Source: Protaetiibacter sp. SSC-01
GTDB lineage: Bacteria > Actinomycetota > Actinomycetes > Actinomycetales > Microbacteriaceae
Assembly (NCBI RefSeq): GCF_014483895.1
Contig: NZ_CP059987.1
Coordinates: 1,984,001-2,048,000, forward strand
DNA length: 64,000 nt
Reading direction: 5' to 3'
The position numbers and the translations under genes are program-made. Within the stretch, counting starts at the first letter, position 1. Every line of letters begins with the position of its first letter. The notes under the pieces are model-generated. The model was not told where the DNA came from. It did no database searches and was given only the letters and a program-made list of their open reading frames with translations. Shown in pieces: positions 1 through 8,282 of this stretch.

Positions 1-450
1 GTCAAGGCGGGCGGCGAGGAGTCGGTGCAGCGCGTCATCACCGCAGTGCAGAGCCTCAACCGCAAGCTCGACCAGTGGTACGCGCGGCAGCTCGCCGACC
101 TCGACATCGCCCCCGGCGAGTGGAGCGTCGTCACCGCGCTCGCCAAGGCCGGCGCGGCGCTCACCCCGAGTCAGCTGGCCGACCTCACGAACGTGGCCCC
201 GTCATCCATGACCCACCGCCTCGACAAGCTCGCCGAGCGCGGCCTCATCGAGCGCGCCCCCGATCCGCAGAACCGCACGCGCGTCTACGTGAACCTCACC
301 GACGACGGGTGGCAGCTGTTCTCGCTCGCGATCCGCGGGTCGAACGTCGTCGAGTCGGATGTGCTGCAGGACTTGAGCGATGAGGAGCGCGGGGAGCTGG
401 CGCGCATGCTCGAGGTCGTGATCGCGCGGCTCGACGAGGTGGACGCGTGA
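1..450 (+). CDS. MarR-family transcriptional regulator (5' end probably outside window)
   Basis: A MarR-type winged-helix DNA-binding protein. The middle of the protein reads as helix-turn-helix plus wing: SQLADLTNVAPSSMTHRLDK is the recognition region and the basic stretch DPQNRTRVYVNLTDDG is the wing. The N-terminal helix contains LDQWYARQLADLDI, typical of the dimerisation region. The frame is open back to base 1, and a GTG at 25 would give 141 residues. Family members normally have more residues before this helix, so I treat the gene as cut by the window edge. Repeats of the TTGAGTAG family begin about 30 bp after the stop. The ligand and target genes cannot be inferred. Confidence 0.85.
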   Translation, partial: VKAGGEESVQRVITAVQSLNRKLDQWYARQLADLDIAPGEWSVVTALAKAGAALTPSQLADLTNVAPSSMTHRLDKLAERGLIERAPDPQNRTRVYVNLTDDGWQLFSLAIRGSNVVESDVLQDLSDEERGELARMLEVVIARLDEVDA

Positions 451-477
451 TCGCTGGCTGAGGAGCCCGCCTCACCC

Positions 478-587
478 GCTGGTTGAGTAGCCCGCGCAGC
501 CTCACCCGCTGGTTGAGTAGCCCGCCCAGCGGGCGTGTCGAAACCGCGTTGGTTGAGTAGCCCGCGAAGCGGGCGTGTCGAAACCAG
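478..587. repeat. Cluster of three TTGAGTAG/TCGAAACC palindromic repeats
   Basis: Three copies read in the plus direction: a truncated one at 478-501, then full copies at about 508-545 and 549-587. Each full copy runs GGTTGAGTAGC, then a GC-rich self-complementary core such as CCCGCGAAGCGGG, then CGTGTCGAAACC. The outer arms are also largely complementary, so each copy can fold into one hairpin. They lie between a MarR gene and the DUF4192 gene. Confidence 0.9.
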
Positions 588-681
588 CCCGCCGATCACC
601 CCCAGCACCCCGAGCCAGCACCTCTCCACAGATTCCTCCTAACCAGGCCCGCACCGCCGCGCGCACCGCGAATCTGGCTCC

Positions 682-1848
682 ATGCCCACGGCCGAACCCC
701 ACATCCTCCGCGCCTCGACGAGCGCCGACTTCCTCGCCTCGGTGCCCGCGATCTGCGGCTTCACCGCCCGGAACAGCGTGGTGGTGGTGCCTTTCGCAGG
801 AAAGCAAGGCCGGGGCGCGTTCCGCTTCGACCTTCCCGTCGACGACCGCACCGCGACGACGGCCGCGCTCGCCAAGTCCATCCCCGAGTTCGTGCGGCGC
901 ATGCCGGGCACCGACGGGGTCGCGGTCATCGTCTACACCGACGGCACGTTCGCTGAGCGCCGTGGAACGCCGCACCTCGAGCTCTGGAGGGCGATCCGCC
1001 CCCGGTTGCGGAAGGCGGGTTTCGCCATCAAGGAGGCGGCGGTGGTCGCGGCGGACGGATGGGCGAGCTACCTGGATCCCGGCCGCCCGCTCGGCGGTCG
1101 CCCTCTCGACGAGATCACCGGAAGCCGCATGGCGCTCGAGGCGGCCTACCACGTCGACCGCATCGCCGACCTCCATGCGTGGAGCTCGCTCCCCGACCCC
1201 GACCCCCGGATCGCGCAGCACGTGGCGGTCGCGATCGACGACCTCGTGTACTACGACGAGCGCCTCGACGCGTTCGGTGTCGCGCATCCGTACACGCCTG
1301 ATCCGATCTCGCTCGCCGAGCGGATGCTGAGCGCCCCCGCGCACGAGCTCGGCATCGATGCGCTCGCGGAGATCGTCGTCACGTGCGACGCTCCGGCCCT
1401 TCGGGATGTGCTGCTGATCGCCCTCGCCGGTGGCCGAGAGCGCGGCGAGAACGCGCTGAGGTTCCAGCTCGACGCATACGATCGGCAGGCTGCGACGGGC
1501 GAATCGTTCGACGAGCAGGCGCTCGCCGACATCGGGAACCGCCCGGACGACGACGACCTCATCATGGTGGGGCGATCGCAGTTCCGCCCGAACGCGAAGC
1601 ATCTGGAGGCGAGCATCGAGGCGCTTCGGCGCGCCGCCGCCCACGCACCTCGGCCCCGGAGGGCCGGGCCGCTCTGTGTCCTGGCCTGGATGCTGTGGGC
1701 ACGAGGCCTGATGTCGCCGGCGTCGCAGATGCAGGCGCTCGCCTACGAGTGCGACCCCGACCTTCGGATGGTCGAGACGATCGAATGGCTCCTTTCGTCC
1801 GGACCGCCGGAGTGGGGGTACCGCGTCGCGACAGATGTGCAGAGCTGA
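682..1848 (+). CDS. DUF4192 domain protein
   Basis: A 388-residue protein of the actinobacterial DUF4192 family, whose function is unknown. The N-terminal signature is visible: an ILRASTSADFLASVPAICGF stretch followed by NSVVVVPFAG and a RFDLP strand, then a DGVAVIVYTD strand. The C-terminal third is helical and includes ALCVLAWMLWARG-like packing (seen as PLCVLAWMLWARG). No signal peptide or membrane segment is evident, so it is probably cytoplasmic. The ATG at 682 has no clear ribosome-binding site, but the family signature starts within ten residues of it. It appears to be a single-gene unit. Confidence 0.8.
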   Translation: MPTAEPHILRASTSADFLASVPAICGFTARNSVVVVPFAGKQGRGAFRFDLPVDDRTATTAALAKSIPEFVRRMPGTDGVAVIVYTDGTFAERRGTPHLELWRAIRPRLRKAGFAIKEAAVVAADGWASYLDPGRPLGGRPLDEITGSRMALEAAYHVDRIADLHAWSSLPDPDPRIAQHVAVAIDDLVYYDERLDAFGVAHPYTPDPISLAERMLSAPAHELGIDALAEIVVTCDAPALRDVLLIALAGGRERGENALRFQLDAYDRQAATGESFDEQALADIGNRPDDDDLIMVGRSQFRPNAKHLEASIEALRRAAAHAPRPRRAGPLCVLAWMLWARGLMSPASQMQALAYECDPDLRMVETIEWLLSSGPPEWGYRVATDVQS

Positions 1849-1963
1849 GTCGTTCTGCACACGCTCAACATGGCGAAGATCTCGGTGTCCGACGGGTCAG
1901 GCGATCGCGTCGGGCTGAACGTGGGGCCTATCCAAGCACCGATCTTCGCGCTATTTTCAGTAT

Positions 1964-2752
1964 GTGGTGAAGATAGCGACGCTCAAGCGACCGGATGCCA
2001 CCCTCAGCTACCTCGACGCTGCGGGCGCTCGGCGCGCGCTCGTGCTCGTGCACGGGGCGGGCGTCGACAGCTCGATGTACGCGCCGCAGGTGGCTGGCCT
2101 CTCCGAACTGGGGCACCGGGTCATCGCCGTCGACCTGCGCGGCCACGGCGCCTCGACGGTCGCCGACGGCGTGCGGATCACGGCATCCGCTCTCCTCGAC
2201 GACCTCGTCGCGCTGCTCGAGCACCTGCGGCTCGACGCGCCGATACTCGTCGGCCACTCGCTCGGCGGCAACCTCGCGCAGGCCCTCGTGCGGCGGCATC
2301 CGCAGCTCGTCGGCGGCCTCGTGGCGATCGACTGCACCTGGAACACCGGGCCGCTCACCGCCCTCGACCGCCTCGGCCTGCGCCTCGCGGCACCGAGCCT
2401 CGCCGCGATCCCGGCCCGCAGGCTGCCGGGGCTCATGGCGTCGGCATCCGCGGTCACGCCCGAGGCGGTCGCCGCGCTCGAGGCCGCGTTCGCCCGGATG
2501 CCGAAGGCGCGCTTCCTCGACGTGTGGCGCGCGACGGCGAGCCTCGTCGAACCCGACCCCGGGTACCGCACGCCCGTGCCGCTCACCCTCGTGCGCGGCG
2601 AGCGGGACCGCACGGGCAACATCGCGAAGGCGATGCCCGCGTGGGCGGCTGCCGAGGGGGTGACCGAGCACGTCATCCCCGGCGCGGGCCACGTGCCGAC
2701 ACTCGACGCCCCGGATGCGGTGACCGTGATCCTCGCCGAAGCGGCGCGGTGA
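1964..2752 (+). CDS. Alpha/beta hydrolase fold protein
   Basis: A 262-residue alpha/beta hydrolase. The oxyanion-hole region VLVHGAGVDSSMY is at about residues 27-39, the nucleophile elbow GHSLGG gives Ser99, and the catalytic His lies in GAGHVPTLD near the C-terminus. The acid is probably in the LVRGERDRTG segment. There is no signal peptide. The GTG at 1964 is used (a second GTG follows directly). The stop overlaps the GTG of the next gene as GTGA, so the two are probably co-translated. The substrate is unknown. Confidence 0.85.
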   Translation: MVKIATLKRPDATLSYLDAAGARRALVLVHGAGVDSSMYAPQVAGLSELGHRVIAVDLRGHGASTVADGVRITASALLDDLVALLEHLRLDAPILVGHSLGGNLAQALVRRHPQLVGGLVAIDCTWNTGPLTALDRLGLRLAAPSLAAIPARRLPGLMASASAVTPEAVAALEAAFARMPKARFLDVWRATASLVEPDPGYRTPVPLTLVRGERDRTGNIAKAMPAWAAAEGVTEHVIPGAGHVPTLDAPDAVTVILAEAAR

Positions 2753-3210
2753 GCGGCGACGACGAGCGCGGGCGATTCGTCGACGCGCTCGGCGAGATCC
2801 TCGCGTCGTGGCACCTGCCGCGCTCGACGGGGCGGATCTACGGTGCATTGCTGCTTCGCGACACCCCCGCGACCTTCGATGAGCTGCGTGACGAGCTCGG
2901 CCTGAGCGCCGGCGCCGTCAGCACGGGCGTGCGCGAGCTCGTCAGCTGGGGGCTCGCGCACACCATCCCGCAGCCCGGAAGCCGCAGGCTGCTCATCGAG
3001 GCGGCGGGCGGCTTCGAGCAGCTGCTCGCCGCGAGCCACGAGCGCACGCGCGCGTTCATCGAGGTGCTGCGCAGCGGCACCCGGCTCGTCGACGGTTCGG
3101 TCGCCGCCGCCCGACTCGACGACGTGAGCGGTCTCTTCGAGGCCTACGTCGACGCGGGCGAGCGGATGCTGGCGTCGCGCGGCGGCAGGAGGTCGCGGGC
3201 AGTGGAGTAG
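2749..3210 (+). CDS. GbsR/MarR-like winged-helix regulator
   Basis: A 153-residue putative transcriptional regulator. The N-terminal half contains a winged helix: RSTGRIYGALLLRDTPATFDEL, then LGLSAGAVSTGVRELVSWGL as the recognition helix. This arrangement resembles GbsR-type MarR proteins, which often control osmoprotectant or drug-export genes. The start is the GTG inside the GTGA overlap with the hydrolase gene, so it may regulate that gene or be its sensor partner. The C-terminal half is helical and probably forms the dimer interface. A large repeat cluster begins about 10 bp after the stop. Confidence 0.75.
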   Translation: MSGDDERGRFVDALGEILASWHLPRSTGRIYGALLLRDTPATFDELRDELGLSAGAVSTGVRELVSWGLAHTIPQPGSRRLLIEAAGGFEQLLAASHERTRAFIEVLRSGTRLVDGSVAAARLDDVSGLFEAYVDAGERMLASRGGRRSRAVE

Positions 3211-3220
3211 CCCCTTTGCC

Positions 3221-3660
3221 GCTGGTTGAGTAGCCCGCGCAGCGGGCGTATCGAAACCCGACGGACGTATGACGTCGGGCTGGTTTCGACACGCGCCTGC
3301 GGCGCTACTCAACCAGCGGGGTGACGCGCCTGCGGCGCTACTCAACCAGCGGGGTGGCGCGCCTGCGGCGCTACTCAACCAGCGCGGTGCGGCACACGCG
3401 CTCGCCGGAGTGCCGCGCAGCGGCTTATCACCGCTGGTCGAGTGCCCGCGCAGCGGGCGTATCGAGACCCGACGGACGTTCGACGTCGGCGTGGTTTCGA
3501 TACGCGCCTGCGGCGCTACTCAACCAGCGGGGTGCGCCGCCTGCGGCGCTACTCAACCAGCGGGGTGCGCCGCCTGCGGCGCTACTCAACCAGCGGAGCG
3601 CGGCGCCCGCGACGCTACTCAACCAGCGAGGCGCGGCGCCTGCGGCGCTCCTCAACCGAC
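3221..3660. repeat. Composite cluster of palindromic TTGAGTAG-family repeats, two similar modules
   Basis: This 440 bp gap between convergent genes is almost all repeat. Module 1: forward full copy 3221-3258, a short CCGACGGACGT hairpin, reverse full copy 3279-3317, then two reverse half-copies ending near 3350 and 3383. Module 2: forward copy 3434-3470, the same CGACGGACGT hairpin, reverse copy 3490-3527, then four more reverse half-copies to 3660. Half-copies read GCGCCTGCGGCGCTACTCAACC. The last one runs into the 3' end of crcB and supplies its stop codon. Confidence 0.9.
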
Positions 3661-4050
3661 GGACGCGGCACCGCCGAGCGTCGCCCCCGCCCACAGCCCG
3701 AGCGCCGCGAGCGCCGTCGCCGCCGCGAGCTGCACGAGCGCGGTGAGCGCCGCATCCGTCCACGCGCGCTTCTGCAGCAGCCGCACCGCCTCGAAGCTCG
3801 CCGTCGAGAACGTCGTGTAGCCGCCGAGGAACCCCGTGCCGAGCGCCCACTGCCACTCCCCCGCGAGCGCCCCCGCACCCACGAGCCCGACGAGCAGGCC
3901 GAGCAGCAGCGAACCGCTGAGGTTGATCGCGATCGTGCCCCACGGCATCCGCGTGACCAGGCGCGAACGGATGCCCGTGTCGAGCCCGAACCGCGCCACG
4001 GCGCCCAGTCCACCCGCGAGCGCCACGACGACGAACAGCCCGGGGGTCAT
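3652..4050 (-). CDS. crcB: CrcB/Fluc fluoride channel subunit
   Basis: A 132-residue, four-helix membrane protein of the CrcB/Fluc family. These proteins work as dual-topology dimers that let fluoride out of the cell. Family hallmarks are visible: GGLGAVARFGLD near the N-terminus, NLSGSLLLGLLVGL in helix 2, and the GTGFLGGYTTFSTAS motif in helix 3, which carries pore residues. The ATG at 4050 overlaps the stop of the upstream crcB as ATGA. The stop codon lies in a repeat copy (GTCGGTTGA on the minus strand), so the extreme C-terminus ASVG may be repeat-derived. Confidence 0.92.
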   Translation of the reverse strand: MTPGLFVVVALAGGLGAVARFGLDTGIRSRLVTRMPWGTIAINLSGSLLLGLLVGLVGAGALAGEWQWALGTGFLGGYTTFSTASFEAVRLLQKRAWTDAALTALVQLAAATALAALGLWAGATLGGAASVG

Positions 4051-4541
4051 TGGGCGGCCTCCGGATGCCGCAGCGAGCCGAGCAGGATGCCCGCGAACGT
4101 CGCCCCGGCGCCCACGAGCACCGTGCCGAGGCCGTACAGGGTGGCGAGCCATCCGTCGCCCGAACCGAACAGCAGCGCGGCGTCGGTCGCGAGGGCGCTG
4201 TAGGTCGTGAAGCCGCCGAGGAACCCCGTGCCGAGCAGCAGCCGCAGGCTGCGACGGATGCCGTGGTCGGGCCCGCGGCGCACGAGCTCCTCGAGCAGGA
4301 AGCCGAGCGCGAACGCTCCGACGAGGTTGGCGAGCAGTACAGCCCACGGGATGCCGCCCGCGGCAGGGATGAGGAGGGTGAGCGCCTCTCGGGCGGCCGT
4401 GCCGAGAGTGCCGCCGACGAAGACGAGCGCGAGGTTCGCGGGGGTGACGAGGGCGCGCGCGGGGGGCGCTGGCGGCACCTCGACGACGTCGGTGTCCGGG
4501 TCGCTGGGGAGCTCCGGGGCGGCGTCGGGGGCGGGGGCCAT
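4047..4541 (-). CDS. crcB: CrcB/Fluc fluoride channel subunit, partner copy
   Basis: A second CrcB/Fluc protein, 164 residues, encoded just upstream of the other and overlapping it by 4 bp. It has GGTLGTAAREALTLL, NLVGAFALGFLLEELV and GTGFLGGFTTYSALATD, matching the same helices. Many Gram-positive bacteria make the channel from two different Fluc proteins of opposite orientation, which fits this pair. An extra ~35-residue acidic and proline-rich N-terminus (PDTDVVEVPPAPPARA) precedes the first helix and is absent from the partner. No fluoride riboswitch was recognised upstream. Confidence 0.9.
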   Translation of the reverse strand: MAPAPDAAPELPSDPDTDVVEVPPAPPARALVTPANLALVFVGGTLGTAAREALTLLIPAAGGIPWAVLLANLVGAFALGFLLEELVRRGPDHGIRRSLRLLLGTGFLGGFTTYSALATDAALLFGSGDGWLATLYGLGTVLVGAGATFAGILLGSLRHPEAAQ

Positions 4542-4592
4542 CGGGTCGATGCTAGCGGGGCCGGGGCGCCGGGGCGGGGCCGCCCCGCGACG

Positions 4593-5114
4593 TCACCCGC
4601 GCAGCCGCGGCGTCCAGCAGCGAGCCGTGACGCCGATGCCGTTCCACACGTTGATCGTCACGATGAGGGCGATGAGCGCGGCCACCTGCGCCTCGTCGAA
4701 CTCGGCAAGCGCGTCGGCGACCACGGCATCCGGCACGTGCGTCTCGGAGAGCCGCGTCACGGCCTCGGTCAGCTGCAGCGCGGCGCGCTCGGCGGCGGTG
4801 AAGAAGGGCGAGTCGTGCCAGATGACGACCGCGTGGATGCGCTGCAGGCTCACGCCGTGCTTCTCGGCGTCGCGCGTGTGCAGGTCGACGCAGTAGGCGC
4901 ATCCGTTGAGCTGCGAAGCGCGGAGCCGGATGAGCTCGCGCAGCCCCGGGTCGATGCCGGCGCGGTCCGCCTCGCCGATCGCCGCTTCGTTCAGATCGCT
5001 CACAGCGCGGGAGAACGCGGGGGCGAGGGCGTCGAAGTCCACACGCTGTGGGATGCCGACGTAGGCGACCGCGCTGGGGGCCGTTGCGTTTGTGGGGGTC
5101 GCGATGTCTGTCAT
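4593..5114 (-). CDS. Carboxymuconolactone decarboxylase family (AhpD-like) protein
   Basis: A 173-residue protein of the CMD/AhpD fold. The redox-type motif CAYCVDLHTRDA holds two cysteines spaced CxxC and the downstream histidine typical of AhpD-like proteins, so a peroxide- or thiol-linked role is likely. The real decarboxylase lacks this pair. The ATG at 5114 follows a GAGGAC site on the minus strand; longer upstream reading is ignored. It is divergent from a MocR-type regulator 47 bp away, a pairing that suggests the regulator controls it. Confidence 0.85.
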   Translation of the reverse strand: MTDIATPTNATAPSAVAYVGIPQRVDFDALAPAFSRAVSDLNEAAIGEADRAGIDPGLRELIRLRASQLNGCAYCVDLHTRDAEKHGVSLQRIHAVVIWHDSPFFTAAERAALQLTEAVTRLSETHVPDAVVADALAEFDEAQVAALIALIVTINVWNGIGVTARCWTPRLRG

Positions 5115-5161
5115 GTCCTCGACGCTATGCACCGGATGGCCCGCTGCTATGGTCCATTCGC
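5115..5161. promoter_or_regulatory. Shared divergent promoter region with 22-bp-spaced direct repeat
   Basis: The 47 bp between the AhpD-like gene and the MocR-type gene holds GCTATGCACC (5124-5133) and GCTATGGTCC (5146-5155), two near-identical decamers exactly 22 bp apart, about two helical turns. MocR regulators are known to bind direct repeats, so this is a good candidate operator for the regulator encoded at 5162. The assignment is inference from position and spacing. Confidence 0.45.
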
Positions 5162-6574
5162 ATGACGGATGACTGGGCCGATTCCGGCATCGACCTGCAC
5201 CTCGCGCTCGACCCGCGCGACAAGGCCGGGTCGCTCGCGTCCAGCATCCGCGACGCCATCCGAACCGGGCGCCTCGCCCCGGGCACGCGCCTGCCGGCAT
5301 CCCGCACCCTCGCCGCCGACCTCGGCGTGGCGCGCAACACCGTCGCGGAGGTGTACGCGCTGCTCGTGGCGGAGGGATGGCTCGCCGCGCGCACGGGATC
5401 GGGCACGTGGGTCGCAGGGCGCGCGAGCTCCCCCGCACCGACCGAGACGCTCGTGCGGCACGAGGCGCCGCGGTTGATCTTGCGGGGCGGGATCCCGGAT
5501 GCGTCCGCTTTCCCGCGCGGCGAGTGGGCGGCATCCGTGCGGCGTGCCGCGCACGAGGCGCCGGTCGACGCGCTCGGCTACCCGCCCCCGCTCGGCGTGC
5601 CGCGGGTGCGCACGGTGCTCGCCGAGTACCTCGCCCGCGCTCGTGGCGTGCACGCGGACCCTGAGCGGGTCGTCGTGGGGCGCGGCTTCGCCGACCTGCT
5701 GTCGCTCATCGGCCGCACGCTCGTCGCGGCGGGCGCGCGCACCGTGGCGGTCGAGGAGTACGGGCACGAGACGCATCGCGCCGTGCTCGCGGCGGCAGGG
5801 CTACGGCTCGCGCCGATCCCGGTCGACGGGGACGGCGCCGACATCGCCGCCCTCGAAGCTGTCGCAGCGGATGCCGTGCTCCTCACCCCCGCGCACCAGT
5901 TCCCGACGGGCGTTCCGCTGTCGCCCGCGCGCCGCGTCGCCGTCACGGCGTGGGCGCGGCGAACCGGCGCCCTCGTGCTCGAGGACGACTACGACGGCGA
6001 GTTCCGCTACGACCACCGCGCGATCGGGGCCGTGCAGGCTCTCGACCCCGACCACGTCGCCTACCTCGGCACGGCGAGCAAATCGCTCGCGCCCGCGGTC
6101 GGGCTCGCGTGGGCGGTCGTTCCGCAGCGGATGATCTCGGGGCTCGCCGAGGCGCGGCGGGTCGCGGGCGCGGGGGCGGATGCGCTCTCGCAACTCGCCC
6201 TCGCCGACTTCATCGAGAGCCACCGCTACGACCGCCAGGTCCGGCGCCTCCGGGCGGAGTACCGGCGGCGGCGGGAGCTGCTCGACGGGCTCGTGGTGGC
6301 ATCCGGCTCGGGCGCGCGCGTGCGGGGGCTCGCCGCGGGGCTGCACTGCCTCGTGGAACTGCCCGCGGGGGTGGCGGCGGATGCGGTGGTCGCCGAGGCT
6401 GCGCGGCGCGAGGTCGCGGTGGAGGGGCTTGCGGCGTATGCGGCGCACGCGACCGCGGCGGCTCGCACGTCGACGATCGTGGTCGGCTACGGCGCGCCGC
6501 CCGCTCGCGTCGCCGACGAAGCGATCGCCGAGCTGGTGGCCGCGATCGCGAGCGCGTCGCCCTCGCGCAGCTAG
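5162..6574 (+). CDS. MocR/PdxR-family regulator: GntR DNA-binding domain fused to class I aminotransferase domain
   Basis: A 470-residue two-domain protein. Residues ~15-80 are a GntR winged helix (LASSIRDAIRTGRLAPGTRL, SRTLAADLGVARNTVAEVYA). The rest is a fold-type I aminotransferase-like domain with LVLEDDYDGEF and the PLP lysine in GTASKSLAPAVG (about residue 307). MocR proteins use PLP or a PLP adduct as effector; some (PdxR) control vitamin B6 synthesis. No pdxS/pdxT genes lie nearby, and the divergent AhpD-like gene is the likely target. The ATG at 5162 was chosen because the domain starts within 15 residues. Confidence 0.88.
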   Translation: MTDDWADSGIDLHLALDPRDKAGSLASSIRDAIRTGRLAPGTRLPASRTLAADLGVARNTVAEVYALLVAEGWLAARTGSGTWVAGRASSPAPTETLVRHEAPRLILRGGIPDASAFPRGEWAASVRRAAHEAPVDALGYPPPLGVPRVRTVLAEYLARARGVHADPERVVVGRGFADLLSLIGRTLVAAGARTVAVEEYGHETHRAVLAAAGLRLAPIPVDGDGADIAALEAVAADAVLLTPAHQFPTGVPLSPARRVAVTAWARRTGALVLEDDYDGEFRYDHRAIGAVQALDPDHVAYLGTASKSLAPAVGLAWAVVPQRMISGLAEARRVAGAGADALSQLALADFIESHRYDRQVRRLRAEYRRRRELLDGLVVASGSGARVRGLAAGLHCLVELPAGVAADAVVAEAARREVAVEGLAAYAAHATAAARTSTIVVGYGAPPARVADEAIAELVAAIASASPSRS

Positions 6575-6599
6575 GCGGCGCGTTCCCCTCCTTCCGAAC

Positions 6600-6660
6600 G
6601 TTCGTTTGATGACTTCTCCACCAATCGCCTGATTCTATGGTATATATGTTCGCGACTCGG
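6600..6660 (+). promoter_or_regulatory. AT-rich putative promoter of the DUF222/HNH gene
   Basis: A markedly AT-rich island in a GC-rich background, containing TATGGTATATAT around 6636-6647, which offers several -10-like hexamers. No convincing -35 was found at standard spacing. The GTG start at 6697 is preceded by a GGAG ribosome-binding site. Confidence 0.35.
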
Positions 6661-6696
6661 TAGCGTGGAGGCATCCCCTCAACGAACGGAGTCACG

Positions 6697-8166
6697 GTGC
6701 CCCTCGACCGCTTGCTTCTCACCAGCGCACACGCGCTCGTGGACGCGCTGGGCGGAACCTCGCTCGACTCGGTCGACGCGCTCGGCGCCCTGCCGCCGGC
6801 GGCCGTATTGCAGGCGATCGACATCGTGGGCGATCTCTCCCGCATCGTCGACTCACTCGGCGCCGTCCTCTCCGCGCACGTGACTGAGCGAGTGCAGACG
6901 GATGCCGCCTTCCGCGTCGAGGCACTCGGGCGCGACGTGGGCGGTCGCCCCGCGAGCGAGCTGCTCCGCGACCGCACCCTGCTCGATCCCGAGGTGCTGC
7001 GCGATTGGCAGACCGTCGGCGACGGCATCGCGCCGCGCGTGTCTCTGCAGGGCGAGCCACTCCCCTGCCGGCACGAGGCGGTGTGCGCCGCGGTGCTGTC
7101 GGGCGACGTCGGAGCGCGCGCGGCGGCGATCATCGTGCGCGGGATCGACGCTGTGGCCCCGTTCGCCGACCTCGACTCCCTCCACGCCCTCGAGCAGACG
7201 CTCGTCGGATGCGCCGGCACCATCACCAACCGCCAGCTCGGCCGCCTCGTGCGCGAGCTGCCCGACCGGTTCGACGTCGAGGGCGCCGACGACCGCGAGG
7301 AGCGCCTCCGGGCTCGCGCGAGCGTCACGCTCCGTGAACTCCCCAGCGGGCTCACGCGCCTCATCGCCGACCTGCACCCCGAGGCCGCGGGCCTCGTGCG
7401 CGCCGCCCTCGACGCGCACACGGCGCCGCGGCGGCAGCCGACGTTCCAGGCGAGCGATGCGGGCGGGAGGCGCGCCGACAGCAAGGTCAACACCGAGCTC
7501 GACACCGACGTCAGCCCCGGTTTCGACACTCAACTCGACACCGGCCTCGACACCGAACACGACGCCGACCCGGCGCGCGATTCCGCCCTCGCCGATGTCC
7601 GTCCGCTCGCCCAGAAGCGCGTCGATGCGCTCGAGAGCATGGCGCGCAGCTTCCTCGCCCAGGACCGCGGCTCGCTCGCGGGCACCGCCGTCACCATGCT
7701 CGTGACCGTCGCGCTCGAGACGCTCGAGAGCGGCACGGGCACTGCCCGCATCGCGGGCGTCGACGAGCCGATCTGCGCGGGCACCGCCCGGCGGCTCGCG
7801 GCGGAGGCCGAGATCATCCCCGTCGTGCTCGGCACGGGCTCCGAGGTGCTCGACCTCGGGCGCTCCACCCGCCTCTTCACCGAGGCGCAGCGCCGCGCGA
7901 TGGCCGCCCGCGACGGCGGATGCATCTGGCCGGGGTGCGACGTGCCGCCCGCCTGGTGCGAAGCAGCGCACCTCATCGCGTGGATACTCGCCGGACTCAC
8001 CGACCTCGACAACGGCGCCCTCCTCTGCGCGCACCACCACCGGCGGTTCGACCACGAGGGCTGGGCGCTGCGGCGCGACGACGGGGTGCCGAGCCTCATC
8101 CCGCCACCCTGGCTCGACCCGCGCCAGCGCCCCCGCCGAGCGGGCCGCCTCACCCTCGCCGCGTAG
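6697..8166 (+). CDS. DUF222 / HNH endonuclease signature protein (13E12-type)
   Basis: A 489-residue protein of the DUF222-HNH group, very common and multicopy in actinobacteria and of unproven function. The N-terminal half is the helical DUF222 region (ELLRDRTLLDPEVLRDWQTV and similar). The C-terminal HNH module is intact: GGCIWPGCDVPPAWCEAAHL, then TDLDNGALLCAHHHRRFDHE, giving the zinc-type CxxC and HH residues. A disordered insert around residues 245-290 contains repeated D-T-x-L-D-T units (STELDTDV-like). The GTG at 6697 has a GGAG site. It stands alone and its target is unknown. Confidence 0.85.
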   Translation: MPLDRLLLTSAHALVDALGGTSLDSVDALGALPPAAVLQAIDIVGDLSRIVDSLGAVLSAHVTERVQTDAAFRVEALGRDVGGRPASELLRDRTLLDPEVLRDWQTVGDGIAPRVSLQGEPLPCRHEAVCAAVLSGDVGARAAAIIVRGIDAVAPFADLDSLHALEQTLVGCAGTITNRQLGRLVRELPDRFDVEGADDREERLRARASVTLRELPSGLTRLIADLHPEAAGLVRAALDAHTAPRRQPTFQASDAGGRRADSKVNTELDTDVSPGFDTQLDTGLDTEHDADPARDSALADVRPLAQKRVDALESMARSFLAQDRGSLAGTAVTMLVTVALETLESGTGTARIAGVDEPICAGTARRLAAEAEIIPVVLGTGSEVLDLGRSTRLFTEAQRRAMAARDGGCIWPGCDVPPAWCEAAHLIAWILAGLTDLDNGALLCAHHHRRFDHEGWALRRDDGVPSLIPPPWLDPRQRPRRAGRLTLAA

Positions 8167-8179
8167 CGCCGGGAGGTCG

Positions 8180-8245
8180 CCCGCGCCCTGCCGCGCCCGC
8201 GCCCTGCCGCGCCCGCGCCCTGCCGCGCCCGCGCCCTCGCGCCCC
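8180..8245. repeat. 16-bp tandem repeat CGCCCTGCCGCGCCCG
   Basis: Between the HNH gene and the reductase gene the unit CGCCCTGCCGCGCCCG is repeated head-to-tail about three times with a partial fourth copy. No ORF or hairpin role is evident. Confidence 0.8.
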
Positions 8246-8282
8246 CAGGTGCTGTCGGCGGCGACCAGTACGCTTCTGCCCC

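Noticed and set aside
3300-3660. CRISPR-like array of repeated ~31 bp units
   Set aside because: The units follow each other with one or no bases between them, there are no unique spacers, and no cas genes are nearby. They are half-copies of the palindromic repeat family.
3652-4541. Fluoride riboswitch upstream of the crcB pair
   Set aside because: The bases before 4541 contain no recognisable fluoride-aptamer pattern, although the aptamer is short and could be missed.
6596-6605. CGAACGTTCG as a LexA/SOS box
   Set aside because: The actinobacterial SOS box needs a four-base spacer (CGAAC-N4-GTTCG). This is a gapless palindrome, likely chance, possibly part of the end of the MocR gene transcript.
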